64,000 nucleotides of DNA from Thermanaerovibrio velox DSM 12556 (lineage in GTDB: Bacteria; Synergistota; Synergistia; Synergistales; Synergistaceae): contig NZ_CM001377.1 of NCBI RefSeq assembly GCF_000237825.1, positions 868,001 through 932,000 of the forward strand, read 5' to 3'. The notes under the pieces are model-generated. The model made no database searches. It had not been told where the DNA came from and saw only the letters and a program-made list of their open reading frames with translations. Shown here piece by piece: positions 43,975 through 54,594 of the stretch (position 1 is its first letter; each line of letters opens with the position of its first letter). The translations under genes and the position numbers were made by a program.

Positions 43975-44936
43975 CGGATAGTTATCTTAGAAACATAAAC
44001 TACGTAAGGATCTCTGTGACCGATAGGTGTAATTTTCGCTGCCGCTACTGTATGCCGGAGGATGGGGTCCCGCTTTTGGATCACAGGGACATAATGTCTT
44101 ATGAGGAGCTCGCGTTATTATGTCAGGCTCTCCAGGACCTTGGGGTAAAAAAGATTCGCTTTACGGGAGGAGAGCCTCTGGTGAGACGGGGCTTTCTGGA
44201 TTTTCTCTCCTCTCTGAAAGGTCTTCTGCCCAATCTCAAGATAGCCCTTACAACAAATGGGGCTATGTTGGGCCAGGAGGCACAAAGAATAGCTGAGATT
44301 GGCATATCGGGGCTGAACGTGAGCTTAGATACCATAGATCCAGAGAAATTTCGCTACATCACGAGAAACGGGGATCTCCAAGGGGTTTTGAACGGCATGA
44401 GGATGGTTCGGGATCTCGGTCTTAGGTCTATAAAAGTTAATACGGTGCTCATAAGGTCCTTTAACGACATGGAGGTACCGGCCCTTTTGGATTTCTGTGC
44501 CAAGAATGACTATCTTTTGCGTTTAATAGAGTTCATGCCCCTTGACGATGGACTTTGGAGCAAGGATAGCTTCATATCCGCCGATGAAATCCTCGGGAGG
44601 GTTTCATCTGGTTATCGTTGGGTTCCATCCTCAACCGGCGAAGAGGTAATGGGTCCCGCCAAATACTATCGTGATCTGGAAACTGGTCAGAGGATTGGGA
44701 TAATCTCTTCCGTGTCCAGCCATTTCTGTTCCCATTGTAATAGGGTTAGGATCAGCGCATCCGGCAGGCTGAGGGCTTGTTTGTTTGCCAGGGAAGAAAC
44801 GGACCTCAGACCCTTCCTTTTGAAAGGGGATTTTGAGGGCCTCAAGGATATTATAGTCAAGGCGGTAAGTGCAAAACCCCGTTGTTGGGAGGACGTTATA
44901 ACCGGAGACCTCCACATGTCTCAGATAGGAGGATGA
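43965..44936 (+). CDS. moaA: GTP 3',8-cyclase MoaA
   Basis: A 323-residue radical SAM enzyme of the first molybdopterin step. C22, C26 and C29 (TDRCNFRCRYC) bind the SAM cluster. FCSHCNRVRISASGRLRACLF (given here in part) carries the second, GTP-binding cluster. The C-terminus ends in GG, the activating Gly-Gly tail. FTGGEPLVRRG is also present. The GTG start overlaps the previous gene by ten bases. Confidence 0.96.
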   Translation: MALTDSYLRNINYVRISVTDRCNFRCRYCMPEDGVPLLDHRDIMSYEELALLCQALQDLGVKKIRFTGGEPLVRRGFLDFLSSLKGLLPNLKIALTTNGAMLGQEAQRIAEIGISGLNVSLDTIDPEKFRYITRNGDLQGVLNGMRMVRDLGLRSIKVNTVLIRSFNDMEVPALLDFCAKNDYLLRLIEFMPLDDGLWSKDSFISADEILGRVSSGYRWVPSSTGEEVMGPAKYYRDLETGQRIGIISSVSSHFCSHCNRVRISASGRLRACLFAREETDLRPFLLKGDFEGLKDIIVKAVSAKPRCWEDVITGDLHMSQIGG

Positions 44937-44946
44937 GAACATCGTC

Positions 44947-45456
44947 ATGAGCTCATTTACCCACCTGGATGAATACGGAAGACCTCAGATGGTAGACGTA
45001 GGAGGCAAAGGTCCTAGCGTAAGGAAGGCATGGGCGGAAGCTAGGATATGCCTTACCGATGTCATCGTTAAAGCCTTGTTGGAGGGTGGTGTTCCTAAGG
45101 GTGAGCCTTTCACTGTTGCTGAACTGGCGGGGATAATGGGGGCCAAGCAGACCCCATATCTTATTCCCCTTTGTCACCCAATAAAGATAGACGGCGTGTC
45201 CGTCCGCTGCACGCTGGATGAAGAGGCTAAAGAGGTGATTGTTACAGGTGTCGTCTCTGCCAGTGATGTGACTGGAGTGGAAATGGAAGCTCTTATGTCG
45301 GTTAGCGTAGCGGCCCTGGCTTTTTACGATATGTGCAAGGCCTTGGACAAGGGCATGGAGATTAGATCTATAAGGCTTTTGAGAAAAACTGGGGGGAAGA
45401 GCGGGGATTGGACTTCCCCGTCGGTTCCCCAGGAGAGGCTGGGTGATCTCAAGTGA
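44947..45456 (+). CDS. moaC: cyclic pyranopterin monophosphate synthase MoaC
   Basis: This 169-residue enzyme acts after MoaA. MVDVGGK near the N-terminus, LIPLCHPIKIDGV, and VTGVEMEALMSVSVAALAFYDM (in part) with KALDK match the family. The catalytic lysine and aspartate lie in the KALDKGM segment region. Its end overlaps the mogA-like gene by four bases. Confidence 0.95.
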   Translation: MSSFTHLDEYGRPQMVDVGGKGPSVRKAWAEARICLTDVIVKALLEGGVPKGEPFTVAELAGIMGAKQTPYLIPLCHPIKIDGVSVRCTLDEEAKEVIVTGVVSASDVTGVEMEALMSVSVAALAFYDMCKALDKGMEIRSIRLLRKTGGKSGDWTSPSVPQERLGDLK

Positions 45457-46292
45457 ATTCAAGGCTGATTAGGATATGCTGGAACTTGGCAGAGGATCTT
45501 CCCATGGCCTACATACACATGGGCAGTTCAGGGGATGCCCTATGTAACGGTGAGCCGTCAAAAATAACGCTTGCCTTCCCCGGTGAACCCTTGGACTTTG
45601 ACAAGGGGGAAGAATCGGGAGGATTAAAACTAAACCCTCTCCATCTGGTCGTGTCTGGGCTTAATAGGGATTCTATCAAATCAAGGGTTTTTGTGGCTTT
45701 TGGCGATGGCGGAGCTGTTCTTAGGTTGGGAGAGGGGAAGAGGTTAGAGGTAGTATCCCCTGGATTCATCGCGGTTTCTCAGAGATTTAAGCTGTGGGAG
45801 CCTATAACAACAGGGGTGCTTACCATAAGTGATAAAGGAGCAAGAGGTGAGAGGGAGGATACCGCTGGTCCTGCTTTGGCGGAAAGGGCTCTGTGTATAG
45901 GAGCTGAGGTCATAAAAAGGGACGTTGTCCCTGATGACGTGGAGATGATAAGGGATAAAGTGTTGAACTGGGGCAGGGAAGGTATCGAACTGATACTTTG
46001 CACAGGTGGTACCGGCTTATCTCCCCGGGACGTGACCCCTGATGCGATCATGGGAATCGCGGATAAATTGGTTCCTGGTTTTGGGGAGATGATGAGGATA
46101 AAAACCAGCCATGCAAACCCGAGGTCCTTCCTGTCTAGGGGCATTGGGGCATTGGTGGGCAAAACACTGGTCTTGACGTTCCCAGGGAGCAGAAGAGGGG
46201 CTCTGGAGTGCTTTGAAGCTGTAGAAGAAGGTATAAGGCATGGGGTTGAGATAGCCAATGGCAGGGCCATGGAGTGCGGTAATCACGGCTGA
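45453..46292 (+). CDS. mogA: MogA/MoaB-type molybdopterin adenylyltransferase with an unrecognised N-terminal domain
   Basis: A 279-residue protein. The C-terminal ~160 residues are a MogA domain that adenylates molybdopterin: LTISDKGARGEREDTAGP, LILCTGGTGLSPRDVTPDA and HANPRSFLSRGIGALVGKTL (part). The first ~115 residues are extra. They are beta-rich in appearance and contain VFVAFGDGGAVLRLGEGKRLEVV; I do not recognise a MOSC or other named domain. The GTG start overlaps the moaC stop (GTGA). An internal ATG at 45504 has an agagga SD but would only shorten the extra domain. Confidence 0.85.
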   Translation: MNSRLIRICWNLAEDLPMAYIHMGSSGDALCNGEPSKITLAFPGEPLDFDKGEESGGLKLNPLHLVVSGLNRDSIKSRVFVAFGDGGAVLRLGEGKRLEVVSPGFIAVSQRFKLWEPITTGVLTISDKGARGEREDTAGPALAERALCIGAEVIKRDVVPDDVEMIRDKVLNWGREGIELILCTGGTGLSPRDVTPDAIMGIADKLVPGFGEMMRIKTSHANPRSFLSRGIGALVGKTLVLTFPGSRRGALECFEAVEEGIRHGVEIANGRAMECGNHG

Positions 46293-46359
46293 TCCTTTGA
46301 GGTAAGTGTTTTGGTTTCGTTGTGCTTCTTGGGTTATGGATCTCTGGGAGAGTGGTTTC

Positions 46360-47243
46360 ATGGGGGAGAATAATGTTAAAAGATTAATTATACTTACAGG
46401 GCTCTCCGGTAGTGGTAAGAGCACTGCGTTGAGGGTTTTGGAGGATCAGGGGTTTTATCCCATAGACAACCTGCCTCCATCGCTGTTGCCGCAGCTTTTG
46501 GATGTTTTAAGCAGCCATCCTTCCGCGTCTTCTGTAGGGGTAGTTGCAGTGATGGACGTTAGGGGGAAGCACCTGCTAAACGACCTTGATCGGGTTGTAA
46601 CTGGTCTTAAGAGGGCAGGAAAGACTCATGTGCAGTTGATCTTCCTGGATGCATCCGATCGGGAAATTGCATCCCGATTTCAGCTTACCAAGAGAGCTCA
46701 CCCCATAAACCCAGAAGGTGATCTGCTGGAAGGCATATCGGAGGAGCGGGCCATGTTGGTGCCCCTTAGGGGGATAGCTGATATGGTCATAGACACCAGT
46801 GGCATGAACCACACCATGCTGAGGAAGGTCCTTTTAGAGGAGCTTCTAGGTGGTGAAGGGTTCAAATTGATAATAACTTCTTTTGGGTTTAAGTATGGCG
46901 TCCCGCAGGATTCCGACGTTGTATGGGATGTGAGATTCCTTCCCAACCCCAACTACGTTCCGCACCTTAAAGATCTTACCGGTATGGACAGAGCCATAGT
47001 TGATTATTTTGGGGATGTCCCTGTATTTTTTTGATTTTGTAAGACAAATGTCTGATATGTTAAAGCGATTTTCTCCCTGCTATGAGAGGTCCGGGAAGGT
47101 GGTCCTAAGGGTTTCCATAGGCTGGTACGGGGGGGAGACATCGTTCTGTGGCGGTTGCGGAGGCTATAGGGGACTTGGTCAGCCAGATGGGGCTTAGGTG
47201 TGAGGTATTGCACCGAGACGTTGACAAGGGTAGTTTGGACTGA
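46360..47243 (+). pseudogene. rapZ: RapZ nucleotide-binding protein, interrupted by two +1 frameshifts
   Basis: The RapZ family is P-loop proteins with a C-terminal sensing domain, next to yvcK and whiA in many bacteria. The first frame covers about residues 1-225 (LTGLSGSGKSTALRVLEDQG; IDNLPPSLLPQLL; RRAHPI-like KRAHPINPEGDLLEGISEER in part). It stops at 47034. A T7 run at 47025-47031 instead of T6 causes the shift, and the next frame gives DFVRQMSDMLKRFSPCYERSGKVVLRVSIG. A second extra G at about 47134 (CTGGTAC for CTGTAC) is needed to restore the universal IGCTGGRHRSV motif and HRDVDKG. The joined protein would be 293 aa, the normal length. Sequencing error is likely, though a true pseudogene cannot be excluded. 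Start ATG 46360 has gggag nine bases upstream. Confidence 0.82.
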
Positions 47244-47244
47244 T

Positions 47245-48372
47245 ATGGACTCGGGAATATCCGCTCTTATAGGCTTTATAACCGGTGCTTTGGCCACGTG
47301 GGGAGCTGTCTCCGCCTTAGGGGGATCTTTGTTAAGCGGGGCTAGGGGTGGCCGGGAGGTAATAGCAAGCGCGATAGAACATCGGCTATCTATGGGACCC
47401 AACATAGTGGCCATAGGTGGCGGTACTGGCTTATCTACCCTTTTGGGAGGACTTAAGGGGTTTACCAGAAACATAACGGCGGTTGTTACGGTTACGGATG
47501 AGGGGGGTAGTTCCGGAAGGCTTAGAGAGGAATGGGGAGTTCTCCCCCCGGGGGATATAAGGAACTGTATAGTGGCGCTCGCAGAGAACGACAGTGCGCT
47601 TCAGCGGATACTTTCCTTTCGTTTTGATCGGGGTGGGTTAAAAGATCACAGCCTTGGCAATTTAATACTTCTTGCTGCCACAGAGCTATATGGGGATTTT
47701 GGCGTGGCAGTTAAGGAGATGAATAAGCTTCTTGCCATAAGGGGTCAGGTTTTGCCTGTGACTCTGGAGCCGGTGGTTCTATTTGGGAAAACCGCTGATA
47801 GGACAGTTCGTGGCGAGGTAGAGATAGCCAGCGTTGGTTGTGAGCTGGTAAAAATCTGGTTAGAACCAAGGGATCCCAAACCTCTTCCGGAGGTGCTTTT
47901 GGCTTTGGAGTCAGCAGACTTGATAGTCTTAGGTCCTGGCAGCCTATTTACAAGTGTTCTCCCCAACCTTCTTGTGGATAGAGTGGCCCATAAAGTTAGG
48001 ATATCAAAGGCTCCTAAGGTTTACGTCTCGAACATAATGACCCAGCCTGGGGAGACAGATAAATTCGGTTTTATGGATCATGTTGAATGGATTGCTGGGG
48101 TGTTGGGGACTTATCCGGACATGGTGATAGCAAACTCAGCACAGCTTCCCAAGGAGGCGCTCAATAGGTATTTAAGCCAAGGAGCAGTTCCTGTGTATCC
48201 TAGCGTGGAAGAGGAAGAAAAGCTTAAATCAAGTGGATGTCGTTTGATAAAAGGGGATCTCGTGGGTTCTGAATCGCAGAAAGGGCTTCTTCGGCATGAT
48301 CCCAAAAAGCTGGCGGAACTTTTAATCCGTATAGCGAGAGAGGTCAAGGAGGGTGAGCTTTGGAGGACCTGA
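47245..48372 (+). CDS. yvcK: YvcK/GlmR (CofD-like) morphogenesis factor
   Basis: A 375-residue protein of the YvcK/CofD-related family that binds UDP-GlcNAc and regulates carbon flow into cell-wall precursors. It has the core motif NIVAIGGGTGLSTLLGGLK, then TVTDEGGSSGRLREE and PPGDIRNCIVALA. It differs from Bacillus YvcK by an N-terminal hydrophobic segment (about residues 3-35, GFITGALATWGAVSALGG) that may anchor it to the membrane. It begins two bases after the rapZ stop and overlaps whiA by 13 bases. Confidence 0.92.
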   Translation: MDSGISALIGFITGALATWGAVSALGGSLLSGARGGREVIASAIEHRLSMGPNIVAIGGGTGLSTLLGGLKGFTRNITAVVTVTDEGGSSGRLREEWGVLPPGDIRNCIVALAENDSALQRILSFRFDRGGLKDHSLGNLILLAATELYGDFGVAVKEMNKLLAIRGQVLPVTLEPVVLFGKTADRTVRGEVEIASVGCELVKIWLEPRDPKPLPEVLLALESADLIVLGPGSLFTSVLPNLLVDRVAHKVRISKAPKVYVSNIMTQPGETDKFGFMDHVEWIAGVLGTYPDMVIANSAQLPKEALNRYLSQGAVPVYPSVEEEEKLKSSGCRLIKGDLVGSESQKGLLRHDPKKLAELLIRIAREVKEGELWRT

Positions 48373-49271
48373 GCCTGTCAATGTGGGAGGAGTGGGGGGC
48401 AATGCCTTTGGGTACCGCTCCATTGGCGGAGCTAGCGGGGATATTGGCGGGACTGTTGCCTCGGATGGTATTAGGCGGATGGGTATGCAAGACTTCAAGG
48501 CGATTCGTGTTGAGGCGAGTATTAAAGCTTTGGGGAGCCTTAGATAAAAAATTAGTTGCCAATGGATCGCCTAAGCTATTGATTGATCGCGAGGCTGGGG
48601 GCTCAAGAGCTAAGGTTTCAATGATCTTCCCCGATGAATTGTTTAATGTGCTCAAGGAGTTTAGGGGAAGGAGTGAAATCGAATGGGCATGCTGGCTTAG
48701 AGGACTATGGGGGAGTTGTGGGGCCCTTTATCTCCCAAGGGTCGGTTACTATCTGATGGTAAAGGTCCCTCTGTTTGATAATACAGCGGATTTGTTGTAT
48801 AAATTGCTTAGGGCCAGGGGAATTACTTTTTCAAGACGCCCTAAAGATCAACGAATAGAGGTAATGATAAGAGATCAACAGAAGATAGTTGATTTCTTGG
48901 CTGTTATAGGGCTTTCTAACACCCTGATGAGGCTAGAGAACACTGCAATAATACGATCCATGAAAAACAAGGCCAATAAGTTGGTAAACTGCGATTCCGC
49001 CAACATAGTTAAAAGCCTGGAGGCATCAGAAAACCAGATGCGTCTGGTTAGGCTGATAGATGAGATGGGGCTGGAGGAGGAGTTGCCCATGCCTTTGCGG
49101 GAGGTGGTACGGGCTAGAAGGGAGAATCCCAGTCTCTCACTTAGAGAGCTTGGACAGGTGTTGCCTCATCCTGTCTCCAAGAGCACGGTGGAGTACCGTT
49201 GGAGGAAGTTGGAGAAGATGTTTGCCAACCTGTTGAAGGGGGATGATGCCCATGTACCTGGGAAAGGCTGA
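48360..49271 (+). CDS. whiA: WhiA-type DNA-binding protein
   Basis: A 303-residue protein with degenerate LAGLIDADG homing-endonuclease-like repeats and a C-terminal helix-turn-helix. The C-terminal RSMKNKANKLVNCDSANIV, QMRLVRLIDEMGLEELP-like stretch and LRELGQVLPHPVSKSTVEYR match WhiA well. It belongs to the rapZ-yvcK-whiA trio and is implicated in division or chromosome segregation in Gram-positives. The TTG start has aaggaggg six bases upstream inside yvcK. Confidence 0.92.
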   Translation: MEDLSLSMWEEWGAMPLGTAPLAELAGILAGLLPRMVLGGWVCKTSRRFVLRRVLKLWGALDKKLVANGSPKLLIDREAGGSRAKVSMIFPDELFNVLKEFRGRSEIEWACWLRGLWGSCGALYLPRVGYYLMVKVPLFDNTADLLYKLLRARGITFSRRPKDQRIEVMIRDQQKIVDFLAVIGLSNTLMRLENTAIIRSMKNKANKLVNCDSANIVKSLEASENQMRLVRLIDEMGLEEELPMPLREVVRARRENPSLSLRELGQVLPHPVSKSTVEYRWRKLEKMFANLLKGDDAHVPGKG

Positions 49272-51226
49272 TGTCAACACCTATGATAAGGGGGCGGGGA
49301 GGGAGTTCCTCGTATCTGATGGTCATGGTAGCTACTGTTTCTCCACTGTAATAGGAGCTAACACCAGGTTGGCTCACGGTCTGTTGGTGAAGAAACTGGA
49401 TCCTAAGGGTAACCATAAGGTATTGGTAAGCAAGCTTGAGGAAACCCTCTTCATCGGAAGCAAGAAGTATCAGCTATCCACTAATCGCTATAAGGACCTC
49501 ATTTACCCCGATGGGTTCCGTTACCTTCAGGAGTATCAGGCATCCCCCATGCCCTCCATGTTGTTTGTGATACATAGTGCTCTGTTCAGGAAGTCCATAT
49601 TCATGCCCCAGGGTATGGGTTGCACTATAGTTAAGTATGAGCTAATGGCATCCCCGGAGAGGGTAAGGCTTGAGGTTCGTCCCCTTATGTCGCACCGGGA
49701 TGTTCAGTCTCCCCAAGCGTCCCGTTTGGATTTCAGCTGCAGTGCTTCGGGCATGGAGATCATTGTTAACGGAGGGGGTATAACCACCAAGGTGGGGGCC
49801 ACCGATGGAGAGTGGATAGAAAAGCCCCTATGGTTCGATCGGGTGGTCTACGAACAGGAGGAGAATTGCCAGGGGGCGGTCTGCGAGGACCTATGGTCGC
49901 CTGGCTTTTTGCAGCTCGACATGCAGGAGGGAGATTCGGTTTACCTAGTGTTGTGTTCCTCTGACACAGGGGCTTGCAAGTCCAAGGCCGAGATAGGGGT
50001 TCTAGAAAAAGAGGCCATTCAGGGAGCTCATAGATTGGTGTCTTCCGTTCCCATGGAGCCGAAGACAAGTGCCATAAGGGATCTTGTGATGGCATCGTCC
50101 CATCTAGTGGATGAGGGTAATGGGGGCAGCCCCTGCATATATTCTGGATATCCTTCCATGAGGGTGCTTGCGAGGGAGACCTTTATCTCGATGCCAGGAC
50201 TATTGGTGTCCACGGGTAGACACCAAGCCGCAGAGGGAGTTTTGAATAGGTGGCTAGCCCTAGCGGAGGATAATGATTGGGTGGTCCCCACAGAGGTCGA
50301 CGGTGACGATGTAAAGTTCCAGGGTGTGGACACCGGGTTGTGGCTTGCGTACAGTGCCCAGAAGCTTTATGAGGCTGTTGATAACCCTGACGCCAAGGAG
50401 GATCTCTGGAGGAAGGTCCTCTGCGTGATAGATCGCTATTCTCGCCCTATAGATGTGCTTCAGCTTAGTCTAACGGATGGTGGGATGCTGTTTTTAGATA
50501 CCGATGATCCATCCAGACATTGGATGAATGGGGTAGTTGATGGTGAGACGGTGGTTACCAGGAGAGGCTACCTGGTGGAGGTCAACGCCCTTTGGTACAA
50601 TGCCCTCCGATTTGCGGAACAGGTTTGCGAGCTAACCGGGGACGTAAGCTCCCGGGAAAGATATGCGGGTATGGCCGATAGGTGTGGGAAGTCCTTTAAG
50701 GACACCTTCTGGAATAAAGAGGGGGGAGTATCTCTACGATTGGGTCGATCCCTCATGCAAGCCTGACCCGTCCATAAGGCCGAATCAGATACTTGCGGTA
50801 TCGCTTCCATGTTCACCCCTAGATCCAGTGATGGGAAGGTCCGTTTTGGATGTCTGTTGGAACGAGCTATATACCACTTACGGCCTTAGAACCCTTGAGC
50901 CTAAGCATGATAAGTTCAAGGGGCGTCAGGAAGGACGGATAGACCAAAGAATCAAGGCTAAATTTAGGGGTATGGCCTGGCCTTGGTTGCTTGGCCACTT
51001 CATAACCGCTTATCTCAAGTTCAACCCCAACAGGATAGATATCGGGTGGGTTTTCATGAGGCCCTTTAACGCTCACATGAGGCACGGTTGTCTTGGTGGT
51101 ATAGCGGAGTTCTTTGATGGGATTATGCCCTATAAACCTCATGGCGATGTACTGTATTCCGCAAGTCTAGGGGAAGTCCTAAGGGTTCTTCAAGAGGATT
51201 TGCTAAATCCCATGGGGGTTGCTTAA
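49252..51226 (+). pseudogene. glycogen debranching enzyme (amylo-alpha-1,6-glucosidase), one +1 frameshift
   Basis: Two overlapping frames make one protein of about 657 residues. The first part (49252 to the shift) has the N-terminal GDE domain (GREFLVSDGHGSYCFSTVIG, ANTRLAHGLLV) and the start of the catalytic (alpha/alpha)6 barrel (GVDTGLWLAYSAQ, with the catalytic aspartate). After the shift come EYLYDWVDPS, RPNQILAVSLP, and GCLGGIAEFFDG with the second acid. The frame breaks at a G6 run (50721-50726); five Gs would give FWNKEGEYLYDWV without interruption. The enzyme hydrolyses alpha-1,6 branches of glycogen. The ATG 49252 has gaaggggg nine bases upstream. Homopolymer error is the likely cause. 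Confidence 0.85.
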
Positions 51227-51246
51227 ATAAGAGTTTAATATAAAAT
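51219..51246 (+). promoter_or_regulatory. candidate promoter for gap-pgk
   Basis: TTGCTT (51219-51224) and TAAAAT (51241-51246) with a 16-base spacer lie in the AT-rich 110-base gap before gap. The -35 is weak. Confidence 0.35.
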
Positions 51247-51299
51247 ATACCTATCGTCGGCGAACCTTTGGAGATCTTATGAGTTTGGGGTTTGCTTAG

Positions 51300-52349
<1,050 letters not shown>

Positions 52350-53540
52350 ATGCCAAAGGTAAGGACCTTTTCCACCGACCAGGTAAAAGGGAAGAAGGTC
52401 TTCCTTCGGGTGGACTTCAATGTCCCAATGAAGGATGGCAAGGTGTCCGATGATACCCGGATTCGGGCTCATCTTAAGACCATCCAGGCTCTTAGGGATG
52501 CCGGGGCGGTTGTTTGCATGGCATCCCACCTTGGAAGACCCAAGGGCAAGAGGAACATGGAGTTTTCCTTGGGGCCGGTAAGGGATGAACTGGCTAAGCT
52601 TACCGGTTGGAGTATCAAGATGGCGGAGGACTGTGTCGGCGAGTCGGTGGTGGAGGCGCTTGGCTCTCTAAAGGATGGCGAGATGCTCCTGTTGGAGAAC
52701 CTTCGTTTCCATCCGGAGGAGGAGAAGAACGACCCAGATTTCGCCAGGAGGCTTGCAGAGCCCTTCGACGTGTTTGTTATGGATGCGTTCAGCGCTGCTC
52801 ATAGGGCCCACGCATCCACCAGGGGTGTCGCGGATCACCTTGAAACCTATGCGGGGTACTTAATGGAAAAGGAGATAGAGGTGCTCAGCAAGGTGAGAGA
52901 TAACCCGGATGCCCCCTTCGTGCTTATCTTGGGAGGGGCTAAGGTATCCGACAAGATAGGCGTTATAGACAACATGTTGGATAAGGTCCAGACCATCCTT
53001 ATAGGCGGTGGCATGGCCTTTACTTTCCTCAAGGCAAGAGGCGTGGAGATAGGCAGATCCCTGTGTGAAGAGGATAAGCTTGACTTTGCCAAGGAGATGA
53101 TGAACAAGGCTGCCGAAAAGGGGATATCCATGGTGCTCCCCGTTGATGTGGTGGTGGCCCAGGAAGTAAAGGATGGAGTCTCTTCGGCGGTAGTATCAAG
53201 CGACGCGATACCTTCCGATCAAATGGGTCTAGACATTGGTCCTGAGAGCGTTAAGAGCTTTGCTGGGATCATCGAGGGGGCCAAAACCATTCTTTGGAAC
53301 GGCCCAATGGGGGTTTTTGAGATATCAGCTTTTGCTTCCGGCACTAAGGGGGTAGCTGAGGCTATTGCCAGGACTGTTCAAAACGGATCTACATCAGTGG
53401 TAGGTGGAGGTGACAGCGCTGCCGCGGTGGCTGCTTTCGGGATGGAGGATAAGGTAGGACATGTCTCCACCGGAGGGGGAGCCAGCTTGGAGTTCTTTGA
53501 GGGTAGGGTGTTGCCTGGAGTCGAGATCCTGTTGGATTAG
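52350..53540 (+). CDS. pgk: phosphoglycerate kinase
   Basis: A 396-residue kinase making ATP from 1,3-bisphosphoglycerate. [13 protein letters not shown] is the substrate motif, SHLGRPKG follows, and [15 protein letters not shown] and [10 protein letters not shown] with [10 protein letters not shown] form the nucleotide lobe. It starts directly at the base after the gap stop. A hairpin follows. Confidence 0.97.
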   Translation: MPKVRTFSTDQVKGKKVFLRVDFNVPMKDGKVSDDTRIRAHLKTIQALRDAGAVVCMASHLGRPKGKRNMEFSLGPVRDELAKLTGWSIKMAEDCVGESVVEALGSLKDGEMLLLENLRFHPEEEKNDPDFARRLAEPFDVFVMDAFSAAHRAHASTRGVADHLETYAGYLMEKEIEVLSKVRDNPDAPFVLILGGAKVSDKIGVIDNMLDKVQTILIGGGMAFTFLKARGVEIGRSLCEEDKLDFAKEMMNKAAEKGISMVLPVDVVVAQEVKDGVSSAVVSSDAIPSDQMGLDIGPESVKSFAGIIEGAKTILWNGPMGVFEISAFASGTKGVAEAIARTVQNGSTSVVGGGDSAAAVAAFGMEDKVGHVSTGGGASLEFFEGRVLPGVEILLD

Positions 53541-53556
53541 GTTTTAGGGGTTGTTT

Positions 53557-53592
53557 AGCGATGGCCCGCCGTTATGGTGGGCCATCGCTTTA
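53557..53592 (+). terminator. hairpin between pgk and tpiA
   Basis: AGCGATGGCCCGCC (53557-53570) pairs with GGTGGGCCATCGCT (53576-53589), one G-U pair, around a five-base loop; ttta follows. The T-tract is short, so it may only partly terminate, acting as an attenuator between pgk and tpiA. Confidence 0.65.
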
Positions 53593-53650
53593 TGATCACC
53601 GGTTTTCCCGTAACGACTATCATATAAGTTAGGTTGGGAGGGATCTCCAT

Positions 53651-54478
53651 ATGTTGAGGCCTCACATTGTGGCGGGTAACTGGAAGATGCACAAAGGGAT
53701 AGAGGAAGCGGAGGCTTTCGTAAGGGGATTGGAGAGGACCTTGGATTCACCGGATAGGAGCGGCCTTGCAGAACTTTTGGAAGAGGATCTCCTGGAGGTG
53801 CTAGTATATCCAACTGCCCTATGCATTCATAGTTGCCTGATAAGCCGCTCAACTGAAATGGTTAAGATCGGTGCCCAGAACGGTCATTGGGAGGAAAAAG
53901 GAGCATATACTGGTGAAATCAGCATCAGTGCTCTTATAAAGGAGGGATGTGATTACGTCCTTATAGGACATAGTGAAAGGCGAACCCTGTTTGGAGAAAC
54001 CGATGAACAGGTGGCGAAGAAGGTGGCTTCCGTTGAGGCCCTTGGTGGGAAGGCCATGGTGTGCGTTGGGGAGTTGCTGTCACAACGGGAGTCCGGGGAA
54101 ACCTTCAACGTTGTGAGGTCACAGGTCGAGCAGGCGCTGGGTGGGCGGTCTAGCGACTTCGTGGCCCAAAGGCTTGCGATTGCATACGAACCAGTATGGG
54201 CCATAGGTACCGGTAAAACCGCCAGTGCTCAAGATGCACAGGAAGTATGCTCCTACATAAGGGAGGTTGTAAGGTCCTTGATGCCAAATGCGGCAGATTC
54301 AGTCAGGGTCTTATATGGAGGCAGCGTAAAGGTTGACAACACCTTCGATATTCTAAAAGAAAGGGACATCGACGGGTTGCTTGTCGGTGGCGCATCCCTG
54401 GATCTGGAGGGTTTTACTGGCATACTTAACGAGGCGTATCGTGCCATGGCCGCTAAGGGTTTTGGCAAGAAGCTCTAG
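53651..54478 (+). CDS. tpiA: triosephosphate isomerase
   Basis: A 275-residue TIM-barrel enzyme, somewhat longer than the usual 250. AGNWKMHKG carries the catalytic lysine, VLIGHSERR the histidine, and AYEPVWAIGTGKTAS the glutamate and the flexible loop-6. YGGSVKV closes the phosphate site. An insertion occurs around residues 30-50 (RTLDSPDRSGLAELLEEDL). The gene completes a gap-pgk-tpiA glycolytic cluster. Confidence 0.96.
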   Translation: MLRPHIVAGNWKMHKGIEEAEAFVRGLERTLDSPDRSGLAELLEEDLLEVLVYPTALCIHSCLISRSTEMVKIGAQNGHWEEKGAYTGEISISALIKEGCDYVLIGHSERRTLFGETDEQVAKKVASVEALGGKAMVCVGELLSQRESGETFNVVRSQVEQALGGRSSDFVAQRLAIAYEPVWAIGTGKTASAQDAQEVCSYIREVVRSLMPNAADSVRVLYGGSVKVDNTFDILKERDIDGLLVGGASLDLEGFTGILNEAYRAMAAKGFGKKL

Positions 54479-54513
54479 GTAACATAAGATATATTATAGG
54501 ACATATTTGGGGC

Positions 54514-54555
54514 CTTCAAAGGGCGGCCGCTAACCCCTCCGGCCGCCCTTTGAAG
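54514..54555. terminator. bidirectional hairpin between tpiA and rsfS
   Basis: A perfect 16-bp inverted repeat (54514-54529 with 54540-54555) flanks a ten-base loop. It lies 36 bases after tpiA (+) and 40 bases after rsfS (-), two genes that converge, so it can serve both strands. Neither side has a strong T-tract. Confidence 0.7.
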
Positions 54556-54594
54556 AGTCTCACCCACCTAGGCAGTCGCTACACGTTTATAGAA

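Noticed and set aside
46306-47243. Programmed ribosomal frameshifting in rapZ
   Set aside because: Two separate +1 sites would both be needed, the second is not slippery, and other loci show similar homopolymer breaks. Sequencing error is simpler.
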